DNA from: Corallococcus llansteffanensis
GTDB lineage: Bacteria; Myxococcota; Myxococcia; Myxococcales; Myxococcaceae
Assembly: GCF_003612055.1 (NCBI RefSeq)
Contig: NZ_RAWB01000009.1
Span: forward strand, 1-49,320
Direction: 5' to 3'
Length of the DNA stretch: 49,320 bases
Below, piece after piece: positions 9,101 to 16,031 of this stretch. The first letter of the stretch is position 1. Every line of letters begins with the position of its first letter. The notes below the pieces were generated by a model that did not search any database, was not told the origin of the DNA, and was given only the letters and a program-made list of their open reading frames with translations. A program made the position numbers and the translations under genes.

Positions 9101-10538
9101 CACCGCGCTCCCGGTGACGACGGGCACGGGCTACACCACCACGGTCTATTACAAGAAGGGCTTCGCCACGCCCTACCTCCACTATCGCCCGGCGGGCGGG
9201 ACGTGGACGACGGCGCCGGGTCAGGCCATGCCGGACGCCGAGGTCGCGGGCTACGCGAAGCTCACCGTCAACCTGGGCGCGGTGGACAAGCTGGAGGCCG
9301 TCTTCAACAACGGCAGCGGCACGTGGGACAACAACAACGGCTTGAACTACCTGTTCCCCGCGGGCACCTCCACGTTCAACGCCGGCACCATCACGCCAGG
9401 GGGGCCGGTGGTGGACACCACCGCGCCCTCCACGCCCACGGGCCTCACGGCGCCGTCAAGGACAGACACCTCCGTGTCGCTGTCGTGGACGGCCTCCACG
9501 GACAACGTGGGCGTCACGGGCTACCTCGTGTTCCGCAATGGCACCCAGGTGGGCACGCCCACGGGCCCCGGCTTCACCGACACCGGGCTCTCCAGCGGCG
9601 TCACGTATGCGTACACGGTGAAGGCGAAGGACGCGGCGGGAAACCTCTCCGCGGCGAGCACCGCCCTGTCCGTCACCACCAGCACGGGCAGCACCGCGAC
9701 CGTCTATTACAAGAAGGGCTTCACCACGCCCTACCTCCACTCCCGCCCGGCGGGTGGGACGTGGACGACGCCTCCGGGGCAGGCCATGCCCGATGCGGAG
9801 GTCGCCGGCTACGCGAAGCTCACCGTCAGCCTGGGCAGCGCGACGCAGCTGGAGGCGGTGTTCAACAACGGCAGCGGCACGTGGGACAACAACGGCGGGC
9901 TCAACTACTTCCTGCCGGAGGGCACCTCCACGTTCACCGCGGGCGTCATCACGGCCGGCGCGCCGTCCACCGACACCACGGCGCCGAGCGTGCCCACGGG
10001 CCTCACCTCTCCGTCCAAGACGGCCACGACGGTGAGCCTGACGTGGACGGCCTCGACGGACGCCAGCGGCATCGCGGGCTACGACGTGTACCGGGCGGGG
10101 ACGCTCGTGGGTTCGCCCACCTCCACGGCCTACACGGACACCGGGCTCACGCTGGGCACGGCCTACAGCTACACGGTGCGCGCGCGGGACAACGCCGGGA
10201 ACGCCTCCGCGAAAAGCAGCGCCCTGAGCGTCACCACCGCGACGTCCGGGGCCGCCGTCACCTTCCGCGAGACGGCGAGCACCGTGCAGGGGCAGAACAT
10301 CTACGTGGTGGGCAGCCTGCCCGCGCTGGGAAGCTGGAGCCCGGCGGCGGCCATCGCGCTCTCGCCGGCCAACTACCCGACGTGGGACGTGACGGTGGGC
10401 CTGCCCGGCTCAACCGCGTTTGAATACAAGTACATCAAGAAGGACGGCGGCGGGAACGTCGTCTGGGAGGGCGGCACCAACCGCGCCTCCACCACCCCCG
10501 CCAGTGGAACGGTGACGCTCAACGACACCTGGAAGTAG
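6180..10538 (+). CDS. Secreted multimodular alpha-amylase-like glycoside hydrolase (GH119/GH57 type) with FN3, CBM25 and CBM20 modules
   Basis: A 1452-residue exported starch-acting enzyme. Signal peptide 1 to about 24 (LSRAQ). The catalytic region (about 27-790) begins HVYHNHMPNFWPYY (31-44), matching the first conserved region of GH57. FFPTELGFSERLVPTLAKLG places a likely nucleophile at E225, and FVLAHDGDNSGG places a likely acid/base at D369 (or D371). This layout agrees with GH119 (known member IgtZ of Bacillus circulans), which is predicted to share the GH57 machinery. Then follow FN3 (about 801-890), FN3 (892-980), CBM25 (984-1075), FN3 (1078-1168), CBM25 (1172-1260), FN3 (1264-1355) and CBM20 (1358-1452). 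CBM25 and CBM20 bind starch. The module set copies IgtZ closely. The family call is from memory of motifs, so GH57-related but not GH119 is the alternative. Confidence 0.85.
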   Translation: MRGLKAVALLAAVTSVLSPGLSRAQSIAAAHVYHNHMPNFWPYYDVSQYATTPVGGPIRYAYDAQVIQLKQSPPANYTYFLPSGAPMPHDDLVTYYSHNAKTGAYLYWPPDVAQDMRTNAASGQVHVTMSGAVVNNVNDLSTRKNVAGYDNAAWGSPWKAKYDALRTPSGKRSLDLIHFTGHHSMGPLVGPDYFLKDLVYQSATLAQPYFLGGSFQSSPGFFPTELGFSERLVPTLAKLGIQWSVIGDNHFSRTLKDYPFLNDPGADTLVSPPNRADLQNTSGVGSWVSAQMAHEQQTIRNKYPFASTPHWVRYVNPATGAESRVVGIPVNQNGSWLEGWEGSATVDVVNLQSFEGLVPQRQFFVLAHDGDNSGGRAGSADTWYNGRTATCAAGVQCVGISEYLTAHTPVASDVVHVQDGSWVDTRDSSSDPQWHHWRLPMGIWKGQFPAFNTATGLNLAPKTNLSGIQEGMTVSFEHGWHYLERNFAQLQAALDYARTAEQIWLDAHPNHWKPTTALDSQITHAGNQLNPWMYAFPVKGDAANDWAGGANPAELAWYFLLPAMDSGFGYYDENVDDIVKPTLSFNQSLYFSKPYVQDRLTQDRTGPAVWWAQRWPYNPGSANTDKSEGWTLHHFNNVFGLYTYAHDVSGIASIKARVRVHAAKSIDPTDNTHKVYDPAALKAAGIPNIDPARVGAWVDLPLKRRDLRPSMNGVSWQPAHLAVMAKVPAQETGDLYYVTTGSYRDQLLDYYIEATDTRGNVTRGEIQSVYVGAGRYTLTGGKYVEDVNGAVTGTSPFLVVDTAAPSAPTGLAAATRTDRSVKLTWTASTDDVGVADYLIFRAGTQVGTSPTPSFTDTGLTPNTTYSYTVKARDAAGNVSGASTALSVTTKAPDTVAPSVPTGLASAAVTSSSVALSWTASTDDQGVAGYLVLREGVQVAAVSGTTYTDTGLSSSTTYRYTVKAQDAAGNTSAASTALPVTTGTGYTTTVYYKKGFATPYLHYRPAGGTWTTAPGQAMPDAEVAGYAKLTVNLGAVDKLEAVFNNGSGTWDNNNGLNYLFPAGTSTFNAGTITPGGPVVDTTAPSTPTGLTAPSRTDTSVSLSWTASTDNVGVTGYLVFRNGTQVGTPTGPGFTDTGLSSGVTYAYTVKAKDAAGNLSAASTALSVTTSTGSTATVYYKKGFTTPYLHSRPAGGTWTTPPGQAMPDAEVAGYAKLTVSLGSATQLEAVFNNGSGTWDNNGGLNYFLPEGTSTFTAGVITAGAPSTDTTAPSVPTGLTSPSKTATTVSLTWTASTDASGIAGYDVYRAGTLVGSPTSTAYTDTGLTLGTAYSYTVRARDNAGNASAKSSALSVTTATSGAAVTFRETASTVQGQNIYVVGSLPALGSWSPAAAIALSPANYPTWDVTVGLPGSTAFEYKYIKKDGGGNVVWEGGTNRASTTPASGTVTLNDTWK
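9141..10256 (+). repeat. Tandem duplication of a 558-bp CBM25-FN3 coding unit
   Basis: The units 9141-9698 and 9699-10256 are in frame and follow directly on each other. Both open with a near-identical stretch coding TVYYKKGF(A/T)TPYLH and share AGGTWTT, GQAMPDAEVAGYAKLTV and FNNGSGTWDNN. Protein identity is high in the CBM25 half and lower in the FN3 half, as for a fairly recent in-gene duplication. Confidence 0.85.
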
Positions 10539-10555
10539 CGCGTCGACGCAGCCGG

Positions 10556-10588
10556 AGGCCCCGCGTGCTCACCACGGGCGCGGGGCCT
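10556..10588. terminator. Bidirectional hairpin terminator
   Basis: Perfect 10-bp stem AGGCCCCGCG / CGCGGGGCCT with a 13-base loop, lying between the converging stops at 10538 and 10604. There is no long T run, but position and strength fit a terminator for both strands. Confidence 0.75.
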
Positions 10589-10603
10589 CTTCACGAGCGA
10601 CGA

Positions 10604-11239
10604 CTACTGCTCCGTGATGAGGTCGGTGTACTCGCTGCCGCTGATGGAGTTGTTCCACTTGGACGAGAAGCCCAGGGCGTGCTGCGGATCCACCACGTGG
10701 GGCGCGGCCACCTTCGCCACGTCCAGGCGGGTGATCTCATTGTTGAAGAGGTCCAGGACCATGCCGAACTGCACCGCGGTGAGGTAGACGCGCTTGAGCA
10801 TCTTGCCCGCCTTCTCCTCGCGGACGATCTCGTTGCTCTCGGTCTTGAGCGACTGGTAGAAGCCGCGCCAGGTGCTGGCGTCCATGGGGAGGTTCCCGTC
10901 GCGCCGCGTGGTGCAGCCCTCGTCCGAACGCGTGCCACAGTCGCGGAACGAGGGCTCGCTCTGGACCTCGCGGACCTGCACCGTCTCACCGTGGCCACGG
11001 CCCGAGTGCGTCGTCGTCCGCGTCTCCGTCCGGGTCTCCGTCGTCGTCGTGGTGCCGCCCCGCACGCGCACCGTGGCGTTGCCGTCCCCCTCCGGACCCG
11101 ACGTCCGGATCTTGATGCGGGCCGCGGGCATGTCCTGATTGTCGGCGTCCACCTGCATGTCCATCTCCACCTCCTGGGCGAAGGAGACGGAGGACACGAA
11201 CAGGGACGAAGCAAGCACTGCGCGAACGAACGGGGTCAT
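10604..11239 (-). CDS. Secreted DUF4476-domain protein
   Basis: A 211-residue exported protein. A signal peptide ends near SFA|QE (residue 22). Residues about 25-100 are low-complexity and Thr/Arg-rich (GGTTTTTETRTETRTTT), probably disordered. The C-terminal 90 residues match the DUF4476 pattern: MKLFxxDxxxLxxAK-like VLDLFNNEITRLDVAKVAAPHVVD, then FSSKWNNSISGSEY. C149 and C157 (approximate) in RDCGTRSDEGCTT may form a disulphide. The function of DUF4476 is unknown; it is common in secreted myxobacterial and Bacteroidetes proteins. The start at 11239 is chosen because it opens the signal peptide and has AGGA about 8 bases upstream; a longer frame to 11389 lacks both. Confidence 0.82.
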   Translation of the reverse strand: MTPFVRAVLASSLFVSSVSFAQEVEMDMQVDADNQDMPAARIKIRTSGPEGDGNATVRVRGGTTTTTETRTETRTTTHSGRGHGETVQVREVQSEPSFRDCGTRSDEGCTTRRDGNLPMDASTWRGFYQSLKTESNEIVREEKAGKMLKRVYLTAVQFGMVLDLFNNEITRLDVAKVAAPHVVDPQHALGFSSKWNNSISGSEYTDLITEQ

Positions 11240-11479
11240 GGGGTTTTCCTGGAGGGTCGAGAGGCACGGGTGGTCCCGCGCCGGGGGCGGTGCACCGCCG
11301 CAACCTCCGTACGAAGCCTCCGTGGATTTATTCACCTGGAGTCCGTCATCCCTGAGCGCGGCAAGGGCTGCCTCTTGGGGTGCATTCACACCCTCCCTGG
11401 AGACTCAAAGACAGACACCCTTCTCCCAGTCGCAAATCCGTCCAGGCAGTAAACCCGGCCTTCCTGGCAGGCGGCTGAT
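11240..11479. other. Divergent intergenic region
   Basis: These 240 bases lie between the divergent DUF4476 and OB-fold lipoprotein genes. They hold the promoters of both, but I can point to no clear site. Around 11390-11440 the sequence is less GC-rich than the flanks, as expected near a promoter. Confidence 0.35.
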
Positions 11480-12175
11480 ATGGACCGTCCCATGAACCGA
11501 ACCCCACTCCCTTCCCTGCTCCCCCGGTCCTTCCTGGCGCTCGTTGGCGTCTTCGCGCTCGTGGTCAGCGCGTGCTCAGACTCCGACACGCCCATCGCCG
11601 AGGCGCGGGCGCTCGAGACGGGCGCGAAGGTGACAGTGGACGGCTACGTCTCCGTGCAGCCGGGCGCGTTCGTCTCCGCCCTGGGTGATGAAGGCTTCTC
11701 CGTGCAGGACGGGACCGGCGGCATCTACGTCAAGCTGGACGCGAAGCAGACCTTCGGACTGGGGGCGCACGTGCGCGTCACCGGCACGCTGGACGAGCAG
11801 AACCAGCTGCGCATCCTCAAGGCCGCTCCCGAGGACGTCGAGCTGCGCTCCGGAACGCAGGAGGTGCCCTCGAAGAAGGTGAGCACCGGCGACGTGAACG
11901 AGTCCGTGGAGGGTCAGCTCATCACGGTCACGGGCGCCATCACCCAGTCGTTCCAGGACGACTCCCCCTACGGCTACAAGCTCTACATCAACGACGGCTC
12001 CGGTGAGGTGCAGGTGTTCGTGCACGTCTCCGCCGGCTTCGACAAGGCGACGCTGCAGGCCCTCGCCGTCGGTGAGTCCATCAGCGTGACGGGACTCGCC
12101 GCGCAGTACGAGACCACCTACGAGGTGGCCCCGCGCCAGCCGGCCGACCTGCGCCGTGAGGTCCCGATTCCGTAA
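11480..12175 (+). CDS. OB-fold lipoprotein
   Basis: A 231-residue protein with a lipoprotein signal (LVVSAC, lipid-modified Cys at about residue 32). The mature part looks like two OB-fold-type beta-barrel domains. The first (about 42-120) reads GAKVTVDGYVSVQPG, then FSVQDGTGGIYVKLD and GLGAHVRVTGTL. The second (about 130-220) reads EGQLITVTGAIT, LYINDGSGEVQVFVH and GESISVTGLAAQYE. These are the two-strand/loop signatures of nucleic-acid-binding-type OB folds, also found in secreted nucleases and binding proteins without any enzyme part. No catalytic domain is visible. Probably anchored in the outer membrane, facing periplasm or outside. The ATG at 11480 has AGGCGG about 5 bases upstream; a second ATG is at 11492. 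Confidence 0.75.
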   Translation: MDRPMNRTPLPSLLPRSFLALVGVFALVVSACSDSDTPIAEARALETGAKVTVDGYVSVQPGAFVSALGDEGFSVQDGTGGIYVKLDAKQTFGLGAHVRVTGTLDEQNQLRILKAAPEDVELRSGTQEVPSKKVSTGDVNESVEGQLITVTGAITQSFQDDSPYGYKLYINDGSGEVQVFVHVSAGFDKATLQALAVGESISVTGLAAQYETTYEVAPRQPADLRREVPIP

Positions 12176-12201
12176 AGACCCCCCTCCTCATGCCGAGCCC
12201 G

Positions 12202-12220
12202 CTGGCACAGCGCGTGCCAG
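12202..12220 (+). terminator. Hairpin terminator after the OB-fold lipoprotein gene
   Basis: Perfect dyad CTGGCAC / GTGCCAG with a 5-base loop (AGCGC), 27 bases after the stop at 12175 and followed by TTCC. A dyad of this kind could instead be an operator for the gene at 12386, but it is 166 bases away from that start. Confidence 0.5.
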
Positions 12221-12385
12221 TTCCAGGGCGACCGGGTCGTTGGATTTCGTGCACTCCACCGGCCCTTTCCCCTGCGGCCCTATCCACTCGCCAACGCGTG
12301 CCTGGAGACCGAACGAGCGGGCAGGTTCCATCCGTACCGGCAGTGCCAATCCATCGGGGTCCCAGGCGGACGAACGAGGGCTGGC

Positions 12386-14851
12386 ATGGACGGACTTCGA
12401 GGAACAGCGGTGGTCTTGTTCGCGTGTGCGAGCGTGCTCGGGCCGGGCGTTGCGTGGGCGCAGGCGCCTGGCGAGGACGACTCCAGCGACGTGATGTCGG
12501 AAGAGAAGCTGGAGGCGCTGCTCGACACGCCGACGGCGCAGCCTTCGCAAGATGAGCTGACGGCGGAGGCGTTCGGACCGGAGAAGCTCACCTCCTACTT
12601 CTCAGAGGGGCTGCTGGCCAAGGCGAGGGCGGAGTTCGACCGGGGCCGGTACAAGTCGGCGCGGGCCCTGCTCGCCACCGAGGCGCCCCCTACCCTTCCG
12701 GGCCGCTACCTCCAGGCCCAGAGCGCGTTCCTCGCGCGGGACTTCACCACCGCGGCCGCGGAGTTCACGGCGCTCGCGGAGGACTACGTCCCGCTGCGCG
12801 ACCACTGCCTGATGCGCGCCGCGGAGTCCCATGAGCGCCTGCGCCGTCCCCTGAAAGCGGCCGAGCAGTACGGCGCCGTGAGCCCGGGCTCCCCGCTCTA
12901 CCCGGACGCGCGCTTCGCCATGGCGCGCGTGCTCAAGCGCCAGCTCCACATCCCGGAGGCGATGACGGCGCTGCAGGAGTTCATCGACAGCCGGCAGGCG
13001 CGTGGGCCGGATCCGCTCCGGATGAAGGCTCTGCTGGCGTACTGCGACCTGGCCCGTGCGGCGGGCCAGTACAACGCCGAGCACCGCGCGCTCCTGGAGG
13101 TCTGGGCCACCGCGCCCATGTCGCGTGAGGCGGACCGCGCGCGGGCGATGCTGCGCGACCTGCCCCTGCCCATGAAGTGGCGGGTGCGCCGCGCGGAGGC
13201 GCTGGTGGAGCTGCACCAGAACGTCGCGGCCATGACGATGCTGACCCGCTCGGGGCCCCGCACGGAGCTTCCGGACGAGCTGGCCTGCCGCGCGCAGCTC
13301 ACGATGGGCCGCGCGCTGCGCAAGGAGCGGCTGCACCGCCGGGCCATCCAGGTGCTGGAGCCGGTGGCGCGCGAGTGCATGTCCCCCGAGCAGCGCCCGC
13401 AGGCGCTCTACCTCCTGGGCTATTCGCAGTCGGTGGTCCAGCCGGAGGCGGCCATCGAGACGTACGCCACCCTGGCGAAGGACTACCCGGAGCACGGCTA
13501 CGCCGACGACGCGCTCTTCTTCGAGGCGTGGACCCTCCAGCGCGTGGGCCGCTCGGACGAGGCGCTGTCGCGCTACATGGAGCTGGCGACGCGCTACGCC
13601 TCCGGCAACTTCGCCGCCGAGGCCCTCTTCCGCGCCTTCTGGCTGCACTCGCGCAAGGGCGACACCGCCGCCGCGCTGGCGTCGCTCACCGCGGTGGAGC
13701 AACTTCCGGAGGCCGCGCGCACGGACGAAGCGCTGTGGCGCGCGAAGTACTGGCAGGCGCGCATCCAGGAGTCCGGCGGCGCGCTGGACTCCGCGCTCGC
13801 CCGCTACGAGCTCATCGCCACGGAGCGCCCCGCGGCCTGGTACGGCCTGCTCGCGAGGGCGCGGCTGGCCCAGCACGCCCCGGAGCGGCTGACGCGACTG
13901 ATGCAGGCCTCCGCGGCGCCCGTGGTGACGAACGCGAGCGCCACGGTGCCCGCCGCCGCGCAGGCCCCCGCGCCGGTCTCCGACGAGGTCTGGCCCCTGC
14001 CGCCCGGCCCGCTCCAGAAGGATCCGCGCTTCGCCGCGGGCGTGGAGCTGCTGCGCCTGGGACAGCCGGGCGTGGCGGAGGAGCTGCTCGCGGTGGACAC
14101 CCGCGGACTGGCGGAGGCGCCTTCGCGGCTGCTCTACCAGACCATCCGCCGCACCGGCCGGGGCCGGGCCACGCGGCAGGTGGCCCGCATGTCGCTGCGC
14201 CAGGAGGCCTCCGGGCCGCTGAGCGCCGCGTCGCGACCGGTGTGGGAGGCCACGTGGCCGCTCGCGTTCCGTCCGCTCATCCAGAGCCATTCCCGCGCCG
14301 CGCGCGTGGATCCGGACCTGCTGCAGGGGCTCATCCGCGAGGAGAGCCGGTTCAACCCGCGCGCGCGCTCCTCCACGGGAGCGCTGGGGCTCGCGCAGCT
14401 CATGCCCGCGACGGCGCGGCAGGTGGCGGACTCGCTGAAGCTGGCCTCGGTGGACGAGGCGTCGCTGCTGCAACCCGCGCAGAACATCCGCCTGGGCGCT
14501 GCGTACCTGGGCCAGCTCCTCAAGCACTTCGACGGCAACCCCGCCTACGCGGTGGCCGCCTACAACGCGGGCCCGGCGGCGGTGGAGCGCTGGCGCAAGG
14601 CCCTGCCCCAGGCGGAGCTGGACGAGTGGGTGGAGCACATCGCCTTCGAGGAGACCCGCGACTACGTCAAGCGCGTGCTCAGCAGCTACAGCGCCTACAA
14701 GCTGCTCTACGCGAACCAGATCCCCACCACCTTCCAGCCCGCCCGCAAGGCCCCGCTGGAGGCCGCGCGCATGCCGTCGGTGAGCCCCGCGACGGGCACG
14801 GGCGGCAGCGGCAGGAACGTGGCGACGCCGACGTCCTCCGTCGGGCGCTAA
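12386..14851 (+). CDS. Soluble lytic murein transglycosylase (Slt70-like, SLT domain)
   Basis: An 821-residue periplasmic enzyme that cleaves the MurNAc-GlcNAc bond of peptidoglycan to leave 1,6-anhydro ends. A signal peptide ends near AWA|QA (residue 25). Residues about 65-600 form a long alpha-helical superhelix of TPR-like repeats, as in the doughnut of Slt70. The lysozyme-like domain spans about 630-785: IREESRFNP with catalytic E653, GALGLAQLMPATA, and AAYNAGPAAVERW. The C-terminal 40 residues are Pro/Ala/Ser-rich and probably disordered. E. coli Slt is near 645 aa; this form is longer because of extra repeats. The ATG has GAGGG about 5 bases before it. A single gene with no operon partner. 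Confidence 0.93.
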   Translation: MDGLRGTAVVLFACASVLGPGVAWAQAPGEDDSSDVMSEEKLEALLDTPTAQPSQDELTAEAFGPEKLTSYFSEGLLAKARAEFDRGRYKSARALLATEAPPTLPGRYLQAQSAFLARDFTTAAAEFTALAEDYVPLRDHCLMRAAESHERLRRPLKAAEQYGAVSPGSPLYPDARFAMARVLKRQLHIPEAMTALQEFIDSRQARGPDPLRMKALLAYCDLARAAGQYNAEHRALLEVWATAPMSREADRARAMLRDLPLPMKWRVRRAEALVELHQNVAAMTMLTRSGPRTELPDELACRAQLTMGRALRKERLHRRAIQVLEPVARECMSPEQRPQALYLLGYSQSVVQPEAAIETYATLAKDYPEHGYADDALFFEAWTLQRVGRSDEALSRYMELATRYASGNFAAEALFRAFWLHSRKGDTAAALASLTAVEQLPEAARTDEALWRAKYWQARIQESGGALDSALARYELIATERPAAWYGLLARARLAQHAPERLTRLMQASAAPVVTNASATVPAAAQAPAPVSDEVWPLPPGPLQKDPRFAAGVELLRLGQPGVAEELLAVDTRGLAEAPSRLLYQTIRRTGRGRATRQVARMSLRQEASGPLSAASRPVWEATWPLAFRPLIQSHSRAARVDPDLLQGLIREESRFNPRARSSTGALGLAQLMPATARQVADSLKLASVDEASLLQPAQNIRLGAAYLGQLLKHFDGNPAYAVAAYNAGPAAVERWRKALPQAELDEWVEHIAFEETRDYVKRVLSSYSAYKLLYANQIPTTFQPARKAPLEAARMPSVSPATGTGGSGRNVATPTSSVGR

Positions 14852-14875
14852 GCCCTCCCGCGGCCCGACCTGCGA

Positions 14876-14909
14876 CGCCGGACGGAGACCCAAGGGGGCC
14901 CGTCCGGCG
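14876..14909. terminator. Bidirectional hairpin terminator
   Basis: Perfect 10-bp stem CGCCGGACGG / CCGTCCGGCG with a 14-base loop between the converging stops of the transglycosylase (14851) and the unknown lipoprotein (14925). Confidence 0.75.
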
Positions 14910-14924
14910 CCAGACGGCCGCGTG

Positions 14925-15737
14925 CTACTTCGCGCCTTCGGGCTGCGTGATGGACTCGGAGCGGATGGTGAACTGGCTGGCCACCGCGTTCACGTCGATG
15001 CCCGTGAAGTGGCGGTACGGATAGGCCCCGTCCGCGATGGTCTCGACGAACTCCACCTCGTCACCGACCACGGGCTTGCCGTTCACGTCCACCGTGAAGG
15101 TGTTGTTCTCCGCGCCCATGCGCCAGACGCACGCGCCCACGTCCGCCGCCGCCCTCCGCGAGTGCATGTCGATGTCGAAGTCGTTCAGGAACCAGGCGTG
15201 CATCTCCGCCCAGCGGAGGAAGTCCCGCCAGTTGGTGAAGGTGATCATCATCCCGGCCGGCTGCGGGCTGGAGCCCTGGAGCACGCCCCCGCGGTAGATG
15301 TTCATCGTGTAGCTCGAGCCGCCCGGCGAGCCCGTGAAGGTGGGCGCCATGATGACCGTGTTCGCCTCGCGACCCGGGGTGATCCTCAGCGTGCTGACGA
15401 CCTGATCCGCGTCACGCGCGGCGAGCTGGAGCCCGCCCGCCTGCCCCAGGCTCACCGCGGAGCGCTGCTCCCACTTCACGGCCTTCGTGAAGGTGCTGGA
15501 GACGCCGTCCGTCTTCGCGAGGAGCCCGGAGACCGCCAGGCCCTCCTTCACGGTCGCGAGCTTCGCCCGGCCCAGCGCACAGCTCGTGATGCCATCGAAC
15601 TGGTTGAGACACTGCTGCGCCGCGGACTCCTGCGTGTTGAGGGAACCGGAGGTCTGGGTGTCGTCGGCGCCGCCCGCGCAGCCCGCCATGCTCAGGAGCA
15701 TGGAAGCCAGCAGGGTGCCCGTCATCTTCAGGTGCAT
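14925..15737 (-). CDS. Hypothetical lipoprotein, 270 aa
   Basis: Not a family I recognise. The N-terminus is a lipoprotein signal (MLLSMAGC, Cys at residue 20) followed by a short Gly/Ser/Thr/Gln-rich linker. The mature domain of about 225 residues is mixed and has several Trp. C43 and C53 (approximate) in QCLNQFDGITSC could form a disulphide. Recognisable stretches include RITPGREANTVIMAPTF, ITFTNWRDFLRWAEMHAWF and NNTFTVDVNGKPVVGDEVEFV. It is probably held in the outer membrane. GAGG lies 7 bases before the ATG. It stands alone, convergent with the transglycosylase gene. Confidence 0.78.
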   Translation of the reverse strand: MHLKMTGTLLASMLLSMAGCAGGADDTQTSGSLNTQESAAQQCLNQFDGITSCALGRAKLATVKEGLAVSGLLAKTDGVSSTFTKAVKWEQRSAVSLGQAGGLQLAARDADQVVSTLRITPGREANTVIMAPTFTGSPGGSSYTMNIYRGGVLQGSSPQPAGMMITFTNWRDFLRWAEMHAWFLNDFDIDMHSRRAAADVGACVWRMGAENNTFTVDVNGKPVVGDEVEFVETIADGAYPYRHFTGIDVNAVASQFTIRSESITQPEGAK

Positions 15738-16031
15738 GCACTACCTCGTCGTGGGGTGGACTGCGCGGCCCACCCCTGCACCCCTTGCGCCAATACCGGC
15801 GGTCTGTCTGTTTTCACTCTTGTTTGTCATGGATTGAGAAAGCAGGTGTAACCCCGGGCGTCACATGAAACAGTGTATTTGTAGCAAGGCGGGTCACAGG
15901 GGACGGAGGCCGCCTCGCGGCGATGACGCGCTCTTGAAACCTGGATTCATGGAATGTGCCGCGGCGCACAACTTGTGACCGGCCCGGTCGGATAATCTGG
16001 GGAGCGCGGTTCCTCCCCCGGACTCCCCACC
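15738..16031. other. Divergent intergenic region, 294 bases
   Basis: It separates the divergent lipoprotein and M28 peptidase genes. The part 15800-15890 is clearly more AT-rich than the rest of the window (for example TCTGTTTTCACTCTTGTTTG) and is the likely site of the promoters. I see no gene and no perfect inverted repeat in it. Confidence 0.4.

Noticed and set aside
10604-11239. The Thr/Arg repeat in the DUF4476 protein as a DNA-level repeat array
   Set aside because: The repeated ACGGAGAC-type bases are short and imperfect and simply code for a low-complexity linker.
12602-14893. 763-codon open frame antisense to the transglycosylase gene
   Set aside because: Repetitive Arg/Gly/Ala/His composition with no motif; it is the GC-driven shadow of a real gene with a signal peptide and catalytic SLT motifs.
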